Assembly: GCF_030867095.1 (NCBI RefSeq)
Contig: NC_081828.1
Span: 213,906,978-213,970,977 of the forward strand
Direction of reading: 5' to 3'
Length of the DNA: 64,000 nucleotides
From: Alligator mississippiensis
Lineage: Eukaryota > Chordata > Crocodylia > Alligatoridae
A program made the translations under genes and the position numbers. Shown here piece after piece: positions 21,184 through 31,749 of the stretch. Each line of letters starts with the position of its first letter. Positions within the stretch are counted from its first letter, which is position 1. The notes under the pieces are model-generated. The model made no database searches and had not been told where the DNA came from. It was given only the letters and a program-made list of their open reading frames with translations.

Positions 21184-24029
21184 TCTAGGGTATTTAAGTG
21201 CATCCAGTTCATTGGAGCTAGAGGTGTTGGGGGAGACAAAGACCTGCTGGAAAGGCATGGCCGGGTACTGTCAAAGGCAGACAGAAAGCACCTGTAAAAG
21301 CCATGCTTAGCTCTTATGTGGCATTTGTCACCCAGGTATTTCAAAAGCACTTTGCAAAGGAGGCTCAAAATCATCTCTCACGCTGAGAAACAAGCAACAC
21401 CGCACAGCAGCTAGCAGCAGACCTGGGGCCAGAAGTCAGCTCTGATGAGCTAGATAACACTATGTCTTGCCCTCTCGGGCCCGCTCACCACCTGAACAAT
21501 ATCAAGGACGCGATGATGGCATGGATAGGAGACCTCTTTCATTCCCTCCAAGATGCAGCTGAGGCACCTGGGTGGAGGGTTGCTCTGTTTCTGCCTATGC
21601 TATGTTGCCTGCGTGGATAAATTTAGGATGTCATTCTCTAGGGCCCCTTTAACCAGCACTGAAATAACCAGGGAAAAAGCATTCTCCTCTCTGAGACTCC
21701 CTGCTCCTTTCACCCTCCTCTTCTCCACCTCCAAGCTTTATGCTGCCACCCCGCTCCTACCCTGGCCTTGCTCCTGTCCATGCCTCTGCTTGCCAGCCCT
21801 CCAGTGGCAAGTCATCGTTATGCAGGTCTGAAACAGCATCCAGCCTGAACTGCTCAGACTTTGTGACACCAAGATTTAAACTGTTTTAAAGGTAACCTGT
21901 AACAGCACCCTAGTTTCTCCTGGATGGGTACGATTATCTACCCCCCTAATGGCTGCTGGGTGAAGAGAATATAAACCCTGATATTATTAGGAGTCTAATT
22001 TTTCCCTCCTCCTTTCTGCCCAGCCTTTCACAGCACCTGACAAAGTGAACTTGGATTCATAACCACTTGTGCTGTCTCCATATAGTTTATTTAGTCAGTC
22101 TATCAAGGTGCATGTCTATCCTGCCTTCGGACTGACTTCAGCTAACTCCCTCTCACTATTAGGATGGATATATCATAGGTTTTGTACTCACTTCAGGAGC
22201 CTGCTTATATTTCCATGCTGAAATTAGGAGAAATGTATCAGGGGAAAGTGAATGGCTCATCTAAAGTCAATATATTGGACTCTCTCTTCCCCTGGTGTCC
22301 ACCTAGCCCATAGCTTTGTGCATGCCTGGATCTGTGCATCCCTATGGCTCTTGATCAAGTCAGCCTTGCTCCACCTTCTCCCTGCCATGCTTAATCTTTG
22401 AAGTGTATTTCAAGATGATTAGTCTTTAAGATATTTTTATAGTAATATCTTTACAAATACATTTATCATATGCACTTGTATAAATACATGCAGAAGAAGT
22501 ATATTGGAGGCTACAAGATGCATACCACCCACCTTAGACTGAAGTCCATGGACCGTGGGTAGCAGAACAGAGACTATCTTTTTTTACTGTGTGTGTACAC
22601 AGCACCTAGCACTAGGAGCCTAGCCCAGGCCTAGGGCACCTGGATCAAAGGTCTTTCTGAGCCTACCTGCCCACTGAGTTACTGTGTCTAAAGGCAGGCG
22701 TGTTTTTGTAGCCAGCAGCACACAAGGGAGTGTTGGGCTGGCATCACATCTAGCTGCCGTGGAGTCCCCAGTCTGAAAGACCAGGTACCCACTGACAGCT
22801 CAGTCAACTGGGGATAGCTTTTGACACAAGTAAAATGCTCAAACACTAGGCTGCAGAGCATCAAAAAGTGCCTTGACAACTCTACTATCCCTTAGGGTTC
22901 CCCTAGATGTTACTTCAGCAACAAATACTCAGAATTAATGTCCTGTTCATCACCACTGAATTACCTGACCTACAGGCTGCAAGTACTGGACTCTACCGTG
23001 GGGAACCATCATTATAAGCAGTGACGTTGGTCCATCAAAGGTCTTTTCGTCCACCCCAGCCCCACTGCTAATAGACGGTTGCTCTTGACAGCGTGATCTG
23101 GCACGCCATCCTAGGTAACTCCCAGCTCCCAATGCACAGAATCGAAAAAAGATGCTTCACTGTTTAGTCAGATCTGGATCTTTGAAGAGCATGGAGAAAT
23201 CACAGCCAGTTGGAGACAGGATGTGCATGGCCTGAAAAGAGACAGTGGCTTCATTGCCACTAGGCATGAGGGCCCCTTTTAGCATCCTCCCAAAAGCACC
23301 TCAGCCACCCTTGGCTGCTGCGACATCCCTGCTACTCAGCACCTGCCTGCCTGGATGCAGGCTGCATTGTCGCCAGCGTCCCGGACGCTGGAAACGCTCC
23401 AAGGCCTGCCGTACCACCGCTGGTCCTGCTCACCTCACAAGTACCTGGTGCTTTAAAGGCTTGTGCCATTCAACATTTCTTTCCCCACCCCGAGTTGGGT
23501 TGGGCTGTCGTTGCACAGGATACAGAAGAACAAAGCGACTCTGTGAATGAACACTTGATCTTCAATATTGCTGCAGGGTACGTGGATTCTGCACCCCCAT
23601 CTGCCCACAGAGATGTCCTTCCTGGGCTACAGTCTTCCAGGCAAGCTCAAACCCCAATTCTTCCAGATGGATTTGGCCCCTGCCCCGTATCTCAACACGA
23701 CGCTCATGTTCACATTTCAGTCCTTGAGCTTCTTCCCAATGAAGAAACCCCTTCCAGCCCAGCTGGGAGCAATCAGCTGAGTATCACACCCTTCCACCTG
23801 CTCTGTGCTGAATTCCTTGCTCAGTACATGCCCCACTGCTACGGCAAGGCCAAGGTCCCAGGCTGCTGCTCTAATCCACCCATGCCTTGACCTTCACCAG
23901 CTTCCAGGATGCCCGAACATACTGAGTCCTTCCTGTTTCTGTCACTTGGCACGACTTCAAAATAAAACCCAGGGGCTAACTGAGCCCCAGGGTTAGACCA
24001 GTTGCTATCACAACTGTCAGTGTGACAGG
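21184..24029. other. Intergenic, no gene recognised
   Basis: This 2.8 kb stretch has no supported exon or RNA gene. Sequence around 21,310-21,470 and 22,560-22,640 (ACACAGCACCTAGCACTAGG) vaguely resembles old SINE or LINE tails, too diverged to call. Confidence 0.55.
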
Positions 24030-24250
24030 AAAGGAAGACTGAGCGCTATACAGGACTCTAACATTTGAGTTTAATTTTCTTCCCTGCCACAGACTTCCTG
24101 TGTGACCCTGGGCAAATCCCTTAGACTCTCTAAACCACTATTTTACCATCTTCAAAATGGGGAAAACAGCACCCCAGCGAGGGGTGGTAAGGACAAAAGC
24201 CATTTAGAGGTGGGAAGTGCTTGCTGAAATGATTAGGACTAGATCTCTCT
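24030..24250 (+). mobile_element. MIR-like CORE-SINE
   Basis: The plus strand reads CTTCCTGTGTGACCCTGGGC then AAATCCCTTAGACTCTCTAA, followed by CATCTTCAAAATGGGGAAAA. These are the MIR core and the part after it, in the right order. It is an old copy. Confidence 0.85.
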
Positions 24251-24525
24251 CTCTCTGACAGGTAAATGAAGACAGATGACTGCTGAACAGCGGGATTTGG
24301 GTTCTTTTCCATCACAGAGAAAATGAATACTTTAGATCCTTTCTAAAGTAAACTGAAGTCAAACATGGTATAAATAAAACACCTCATGGGCAAAGATAAA
24401 CGTTTCAGGATACCCTGAGTATGTAACACTGCTTCAAACCTCAGTGAAGCCCCTGGGAAAACTCCCATTGATTTCAGTGGGCCTTTTGCAGAAGACCCTA
24501 ATCAACCCCCACCTTCAGTCATGCT

Positions 24526-24876
24526 GGGTGCGTCTACACGTGTGCATCTACTGCACGGAAACCGAAATTACTGCGCAGTACGGCTGCGTGTCTACACGTG
24601 AGTGCACAGTCAATATGGTGAGTCATGCCAATTTGAGCATAAATTTGATACCTGCATCATGCACGTGTAGACAATTTACTGGACAGTAATGCACGTGTAG
24701 ACAATTTACTGCACAGTAAACCTGTGTATGTGAACGGACTTTGGACTAATTTTAGTCCCAAGTCAGTCCAGACACAGTGTTAATGCACTTTAATGCCTGC
24801 ATGTGCAGACACCAGCTCATTCCTGCTTACTGTGCAGTAAATTTAAGCAGGTGTAAATGCACATGTAGATATGCCC
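24526..24876 (+). mobile_element. Short inverted-repeat DNA element with GTCTACACG motifs
   Basis: The left end GGGTGCGTCTACACGTGTGC and the reverse complement of the right end (GGGCATATCTACATGTGC) form a terminal inverted repeat of about 24 bases. The interior has more copies of GTCTACACG or its complement and an almost exact 30-base tandem duplication (24,661-24,690 and 24,691-24,720). No ORF is present, so it is a non-autonomous element. The superfamily and target-site duplication are unclear. A related end occurs at 38,758. Confidence 0.7.
24661..24720 (+). repeat. Tandem 30-bp duplication inside the inverted-repeat element
   Basis: Two adjacent 30-base units each start GCACGTGTAGACAATTTACT. 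They differ at only two positions (GG versus GC after ACT, and the last base). Confidence 0.95.
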
Positions 24877-25461
24877 ACTAAGGAGATTCTGCCCAGGCAT
24901 TTGTGATTGTGCAGGACAGGCAGGGAGAGGCCTGGCTTGTAACACTGTACCTAAAAGGCCCTGAATAGGTTCACTGGTTATTTTTTAATTGATTGTATCT
25001 ACAGGCTTGCATTCTCCAGATGCTCTCATCCATCAGGTTAGACATTGCACTGCTTATTAAATACCAGCAAAGCCATGTGAGTCATCTCCGTGGGTGATCA
25101 ATCAAAGTCCTGCTAGTGTACAAAGAAATCCATTGCTTTCGCAGCAAAGACTCAGCAGCCCGCTGGTTAAGCAGCTTCTTTTCTCATGACCATGTTCACC
25201 GCCCCCCGTGCATTGACCTGTCCTGAGCTGCCAGGCAGTTTCTGTATTGATTTTGGAGCTTCTCAGCCTCTCGAAGGCTCAGCTCAAATGTCATGTCTCC
25301 CCCAAGGCTCTGATGGCTGCTAGACCAAAAAATCATAGAAAGCACAGAGAAATCAGAGAAAAGTAGGGCTGGCTGAACATGAGATCTTCTTTTCATGTGC
25401 AAGCTATATAATACCAATACTCTGTTCCTTATCTTTCCTCAGACAGCATGCGAGTGTGAAT

Positions 25462-25484
25462 GGAGAGAGAGAGAGAGAGAGAGA
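25462..25484. repeat. (GA)n microsatellite
   Basis: An uninterrupted GA dinucleotide run of about 23 bases, followed by a short CA run. Confidence 0.95.
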
Positions 25485-25501
25485 AGGACGCACACACACC
25501 T

Positions 25502-25585
25502 TTGGAGCTAATCAGACATTTTCCGTTTGACTAAAAATAACTTTTGGATCAAGTGGAAAGATTTGTGGTGGGAAAAACTCCTGTG
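25502..25585 (+). repeat. Dispersed repeat, copy B (sister at 20,072)
   Basis: Same orientation and block order as 20,072-20,155, with roughly one difference every six to eight bases by eye. Family unknown. Confidence 0.65.
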
Positions 25586-26079
25586 TTGTTTAAACCTTTT
25601 CCCCTAGTATATTTTAGTTGTTGGCCACCAAAAAGGGGCAGGAAGAGGAAGTGGCAATGGCAGCAGCTGTTACAAGAAGGCTGAAAAACTGCAACTCCTG
25701 GTGCCAGGCAATAACTAGGGAGAAGTCCATGGGTCTAAAATTAAGCTGGCTCTTAAGAGATTGATTCCCAGAGGTGCCACAACTGCAGCAAGCTTTGCAG
25801 CCACGTGCACCCAGCCTGACTGCCGGCCACTTGTGCTCCTCCCTGTGTGCTCCATGAAAGTGGCTGCGCCCACGGATAGGGCCTAAGGACTTGGCTCAGC
25901 TCTCCCCTGCCCTTTAAAAATCCATAAGTGAGAGCTTTCTTTGCATATGGACAACAGTGATGGTTTAACCACATTTACCAGTCTCTGTCACAAGAATGAC
26001 ACTTGACTAGGGTCAAAAACCAAAAGTCAGGCCCTTAAAAATGATGATTGCACTTGAAGTCATAAGAGTTTAATACCAT

Positions 26080-26107
26080 CCCCCCCCCCCCCCCCACACA
26101 CACACAC
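26080..26107. repeat. Poly-C run followed by (CA)n
   Basis: Sixteen C residues run directly into about six CA units. The length is likely to vary and to be error-prone in assemblies. Confidence 0.95.
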
Positions 26108-28299
26108 TTTGCTTTCTACTTTTTGAGCCTTCCAGGCTTTCTTCCAGAAGCACAACAGATCACAGACCCTTTTTTTTTCTCTTTCCAGAAAAAAGCCAAG
26201 AATCTCATGCACCTCTTGACTCCAGGGATGGAGAGATTCAGGAGAAATAACAAACCCAGCCAAAATTAGAAAAGTCTCCAAAAAAAAATTAGAAAAAAAT
26301 TCAAGAGAGTTGCTAATCCCAGCATCGTGATGCCGCTGGATGCGTTGTTCTTGGCTTTGTTAACCATCTTAGGATCAGAGGAGGAAGTTGCGTGAATAAT
26401 GAGGAAGTATTGACTTCCTTTGAAATCTCCCAAAGCACCGTCTCTGGCAATCTGTAGCACTCTCGCGGCCCCCTTTCTTTTCACAACCACCCAGGAAACG
26501 GGCTGGCTTGCCAAAAACAAACCTAGAGCTCCCAGGGCCAGCACTAGTATTGCACACCAGCTGCAAACTTCATCACAGGGGCTGCATAACCAGTAGGCAT
26601 GAACAAACCATGGCACCAGCTGGTACGCTGTAAGGGTGACGTTCATGTCAGCGCACCGTTAAGCAATTAACCTTGTGACCTGGAGCTAATATAACCCTCA
26701 AAAGCCTTCCAGTTGGCAGAATTTGACAGTTTAATAGCAGAATCAATATTGACAGGCCAGCTTCTGATTTCAGTTATGCTCATTTATATTCACGGTAACT
26801 CTGTGGAAGTCAAGGCGGGTTAGAGAGTTCCCTATGGGACAATGGACATTACCCCTCAAAGGTAAGTTAAGGTGCCGATGAATTATCCTTCTGTTAAATG
26901 TGGGGATTCGGCGTACGTGCATCTCTATGACTTCTCTCCGACCCTAGGGATGCATTGAGGCAGATTACAAGCTCCCTTTGGGTGGAGGACATCTCTGCCA
27001 TCTGCCTCCATACTGAGCTAATACCCACAGGAGGTGACAGGAGACAAATGGTGTGCCGCCTGGCACAATGCTGGGCCACGAAGGGTTTGAAAATTGCGGT
27101 GGGGGGGTCATCCTTTCAGACGGAGCCATGCTGAACACAGAGAAAATTGCCACCCAGGGCTAGCCCATCTTTCCCAGGCTGAACACCAATGAGATTGTAA
27201 CACCTGATCAAGTAGGCAGATGCAAGAATCACCGAACAAAAAGGGCTGGGAAAAGGGCGTTAGAGAGAGAAAGACTTCATGCTTCAGAGGAGAAGCCATG
27301 TGCAAGAAATAGGAGGAACGCTGGAAGATGCTGGTCCAAACCTGAACACCACTAAGGGATGAAGAAACTGAGGCAGGGAAATACATACAGGTGACTTTGA
27401 TGGCTTGCCTAATTCTTTCCTAGTCAGAGTAAAGAGAGGTTGGGTTTGGGGACCCTTACTGAGTCCATGCATCTGCCTGCTTCCCCTATCCCATATCCTC
27501 TGAGTGGGAGGACTGCACATCCATGCCAGTCTATCAGATGGGAGCTCAGAGAAAGAGCGTGCTCTGGCCTGACGGGCTCAGCACCAGCACTGGCAGCCAC
27601 ATTTGTCCCAAAAAAAGGTCCCACGTGCATTCAGGAAGCCCCTCGGCTCAAAACAGGAGCAGGACCCAGTTTAGGATCCAGTCCTGCAAGCTGCCCACAC
27701 CCTCTCCCATGGGCTTCAGAGGGGATCATGATAGACAGATGCTGCAGGGGTGCCTGTCTTTCACACAGGCCGTCTATTCACTGCCAGCAGCTGGCTAGAC
27801 CTGACACCCAGGGGTCAAGGTGGGAGCGATTCCTATAACTGAATCATGTGTCCTATCATAAGCTACCACGCATGTTAGTGTAGCAATGCCTAAATAACAC
27901 GCCATCATGCAAGGAAGCTCTTGGAGTCTGGGAGCCTTTATCCCTCCCCTCCCATACCCAGGTAGACGGGGCAGCATTGAAGCGAGAGGTGAGGGGAACG
28001 GTGCTGGAGCTAGCCAGAGGTCGCCCTGAGCAGTGTGTGGGACTCACACTCAGAGCTGCCGCTTCTCCCAATTTAATCACAAGCCTTGCACTATTATCAG
28101 GGGTTTCCCTCCCTGCTCCAGCTTCTGGGGAGGCAAATGATGATAGGAGAAGCTCGGCTTCAATAGCTTCTTTTCTTTAAGCACACCTCGAGCCGTTTTA
28201 TTTGCAGAGGACAGATGGAGAGAACGAACCCAGTGCACCTCAGGTGCTCGAAAATTAGGAGGCCAAGAAGAAGAATCCCTTATTTATCATGACTTTATC

Positions 28300-28443
28300 C
28301 CAAACTCATTATTGGACACAACTGGCCATGCACCTTGCTGGGATTATTTGACCCCCACAGTCTTTCCTGCCCAGAGCGGGGAGGCTGCACCCGACGATCT
28401 CACGAGGTCCCTTCCAGCCCTAAACGCCTGTAAATCTGTGAAT
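28300..28443 (+). mobile_element. CR1 LINE 3' tail
   Basis: TTGCTGGGATTATTTGACCC and later GATCTCACGAGGTCCCTTCC then AGCCCTAAACGCCTG match the terminal part of a CR1 on the plus strand. The tail repeat at the end is degraded to GTAAATCTGTGAA. Confidence 0.85.
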
Positions 28444-31400
28444 TTTTATAGTGTGCTTTTTGGGTGCTTGAGACAGCCAAAATGATCATCTTGCCTATAG
28501 CATTATATGTAATATAGAGCTATATAATGTAAACTATGCACCTACACAGCACTCTCTCTCCCATGCACGCACATGCACTTGTACAAGATAGCCCGAGACC
28601 CAACCCCACACCTCAAGTTCACAGCTCAGACCGGTTCGAAAGCCAGAACAAGAAAACGGGCTCAACAAGAAAACAGCCAAACCCCACTGATATCATTATT
28701 GTGACAAAGAGCAGATCCCGCCAACGGGAAAACTTCCCCTGTGACAATCGCCCATGCAGCTTCCATATAAAATGCCTGTATTTTCAAAGGCGGACGTCAT
28801 GGGCATCGCAGCCGCTCCACCCTGCTGAGCCCTAGCTCCTAAAATAGCCTCAGCTGTCGGGCTCCATCTCTCCTCAGAGCCATTTGCAGAAACGCGAGCC
28901 GAGGGTGGGGGGTTGCAGCTTGAATTGGCACCGGCAGGGAACAGAAAGAAGCCCAAGGGTAGGGAAAAGAAATTACCAAAGAGCAAAGCAAGGCTGAGTT
29001 TATAAAATAAGGTGAAATGCAAGACAAAAAACAAAACCAGTCCTTTCCAGCACTCCGGCCACAGGCCCATCCTCCTTCCAGGCTGACAGCTAATGGTACC
29101 AGTGGTCCCTTGGACCCCAATCATGTCCACGTTCTCCTCTGCAGGATCTTCCATCAAACTAATCAAGTGAATCCAAGCAAACACTGCTCACCCCAGGGAA
29201 AGTTTCTCCCTCAACTTTCAGCCCCACACCGCTCGCCTCCAATGCAAAACCGCAGACCCTGCAATGACCCCTCACTTGCCTCCCTTGACCATGAGTGCAG
29301 CCCCTTGCTCCCCCAAACCTGGCTGCTCCCCTGCTGCCCACCTCCCTGGACCCTTACCTGGTGTCTTGTCAGAGTCGGAGGAGGCAAGCGGCTCTCATCG
29401 GGGTGTGGGAAAGCAGATACCTACTGAGGTGACACGAGGGGAAAGGGGGAAAAGGGGAGAAGGGGACATGGGGGGACCTTGGGGGGCTGGTTTCCTCCCC
29501 CTTTCCCCTCCAATAAATAAAACAGAAACCCCAGCGATGGTGGGGCTGTGCAGCGGGAGGTCCCCTAGTCCCCCTGCAGCAGCTGCACTGCTTGGGGCTC
29601 GGGCTGGAACACCCCCCTCCCCACCCCTCCTCTCGGATGCCCTCCTCCACTCAAATTGCTGACGTGCTTTGCTCTCCCCTCTGCCTCCCAGCTCCAAAAT
29701 AGCCCAGGGAGTCATTTACTGGCGAGATTAAATTTCATCTGGTGGAGAGGCGAAAGGGCATAAAATTTTAGGGGACTCTCCAGGACAACCCCATGGGGTA
29801 GGGAGCAAAATCATCGGAGTGGGGAAGGGGGTGCAGCATGCTTGCACGCCTGCGTGAGATGGGGAACAGGCTATAGTGATGGGAAGGGGTCGGGACAGCT
29901 TGAAAACATGTATAGAGGAGCCAAGAGATAAGTGATTAACGGGGACAAGAGAACAGGCAGTTGGCAAAGTCTATCAGAGGTGCACACATCTCCTTAGGAG
30001 AAACCAGAGAGAGAGACTCTCTACCACTTCAGATCCACGACAGATTTACAGACTAAACGGTCCACTCGATATCCAGCTTTTCAAGGCAAAAGCATTGTGG
30101 AAAAGGAGCAAATGAGCAATATCGACTGCCCCAGTCACCATTTTTCACCGAAAATTGCAGTGTGATTCTGTTTTAAAAAGAGACTGCCAGTTTGGTTGCA
30201 GAGGTGGCTGGCCTAGCCGCTTCGTCTCAGGGGCTTCAGATCGTATCGACTCTGCGCACACATAAAATCATTCATTTTCCAAACTACCGCTTCCTCGTGC
30301 GCAGCCCGCAATCCAAGCATGCATCCCAGCGCATGCAGGAGTGGTGGCGAAAGCCCTGCAACAGGCATGTAGTGATTAATCCAGCTGATGATGCAGGAGC
30401 CAGAATAGGTTCGAGCTCATTCACCCACAGCTCCGTTTGCTCGGCTGGACTCCTTGGAGCGAACAGCAATAAATGCTTATTTTTAGCATGAAGGAAAGTA
30501 GATAACCCACTGAATACACGCTGAGAGCAGTGTGGGAAAGTAAGATATTCCGACTCAACCATAAGCATTTCTTGGAGCCAAATGGCATGTTTAAACAGTA
30601 CCCAAGAATTAGACCTTTTGGGTTCTCACCTAGTCTGAGATCTGTGAAACTAGAAACAACTGCTCCGAGTTATAGTTAAACTAAGCGACCGGCGCGAAAT
30701 GATTACCTTTATGGCAGGAGTGCTTGGGTGGTTCTGTTCAACAAATTCATTTTCTTGGCCTGAAAGTAGGGTCTGGTCTTCAAAAAGCAGCAGATTTCCA
30801 GGTTATAAACATATTTCTTTTTTGGTGGAGCTGTTGCAAACAGTAGGGTAGTTTGCTGTCTGCCTTAAGTTCACCAACTAGAGTCAAATTGTTTTTTAGG
30901 AACTGGACACTGGTGTCTGAGGTGAGGTTTCCAGAAGAGAGGATGCTGTTTGTGACCACCTTTGTTCCAAGACTGGGAGAGCATGAAGTGTGCCATCGAC
31001 TAGCTATAAACGCATCATTTCCCAAGACACCGACCAGCGTCCCACGCTATAAAATATGCCAATGAAAAGGGGCAAAATTGACATTGTAACTGAGTGATTC
31101 GTATTTTCCCCACAGTGGGGTCTAGTAGACACCAAGACAGGATAAAATTTGTGCTTTAAGAGGATGCTGTTCAGGAGGAAAGCTAATTTCCATCTGCCTT
31201 AGGAGATAGCCTCACCCTAATAAAGTCAACAGAAGATCCCAGATCTTTTGGGACTTTAGATGGTGGATGAATAGTAAAGGGACTGTCTGCTGTATATAAT
31301 CAATCCTTCTCTCTACACAGTTGGGAGAATGGAAGAAATATTCACAAGCAGTTTTGTAGGATTTGAACCACACCTACCCCATTTATCATGTGCTTTTCAT

Positions 31401-31662
31401 AAACTTTTGCACAAGGAAAGCTCTGGTTTGAAAACTGAGATGTGTTGAATCCCCAAACAAAAGGGATTAAAACCAAACCCTTTATGAATGAAACCCGCAA
31501 GGAGTTTATAAAAAACCAGGTCATTCAAAAAAGACCAGGAGGCCAAAGTGACCAACCCCATTGATGGCAAAGGGAATTGCAAACACTGGATTAAACACAC
31601 TCCCACCCAGATTTTCAAATGGAAAACAAATTAAGAGAAACGGCCATTTCATCATTGGACAT
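28444..31662. other. Intergenic or OBSCN 5' intron, with a GC-rich block
   Basis: No coding gene was recognised. A GC-rich stretch at 29,020-29,720 contains a candidate minus-strand non-coding exon, listed separately. The stretch 30,000-31,660 shows nothing I can name. Confidence 0.55.
29358..29690 (-). other. Candidate non-coding first exon (possibly OBSCN)
   Basis: On the minus strand a GC-rich, pyrimidine-rich stretch ends GACTCTGACAAGACACCAG followed by GTAAGG, a near-consensus splice donor (GT at 29,357-29,356). Upstream, near 29,695-29,705, lies GCTATTTTGG, one base off a CArG box (CCWWWWWWGG), a site used by many muscle genes. A TTTATTTATT stretch also lies inside the block. The first OBSCN coding exon needs an upstream exon, and this one would sit about 12.3 kb away on the same strand. 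The start of the exon is a guess and nothing in the sequence proves transcription. Confidence 0.3.
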
Positions 31663-31749
31663 TCATAGATTCATAGATGTTAGGGTCGGAAGGGACCACA
31701 ATAGATCATCGAGTCCGACCCCCTGCATAAGCAGGAAAGAGTGCTGGGT

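Larger units (their letters stand above)
24877..28299. other. Intergenic, microsatellites only
   Basis: No gene was recognised. The stretch contains a GA run (25,462-25,484), the repeat copy at 25,502-25,585, and a C-run plus CA run (26,080-26,107). The minus-strand open frame of 126 codons near 26,266-26,646 has no recognisable domain and no visible splice context, so it is not called. Confidence 0.6.
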
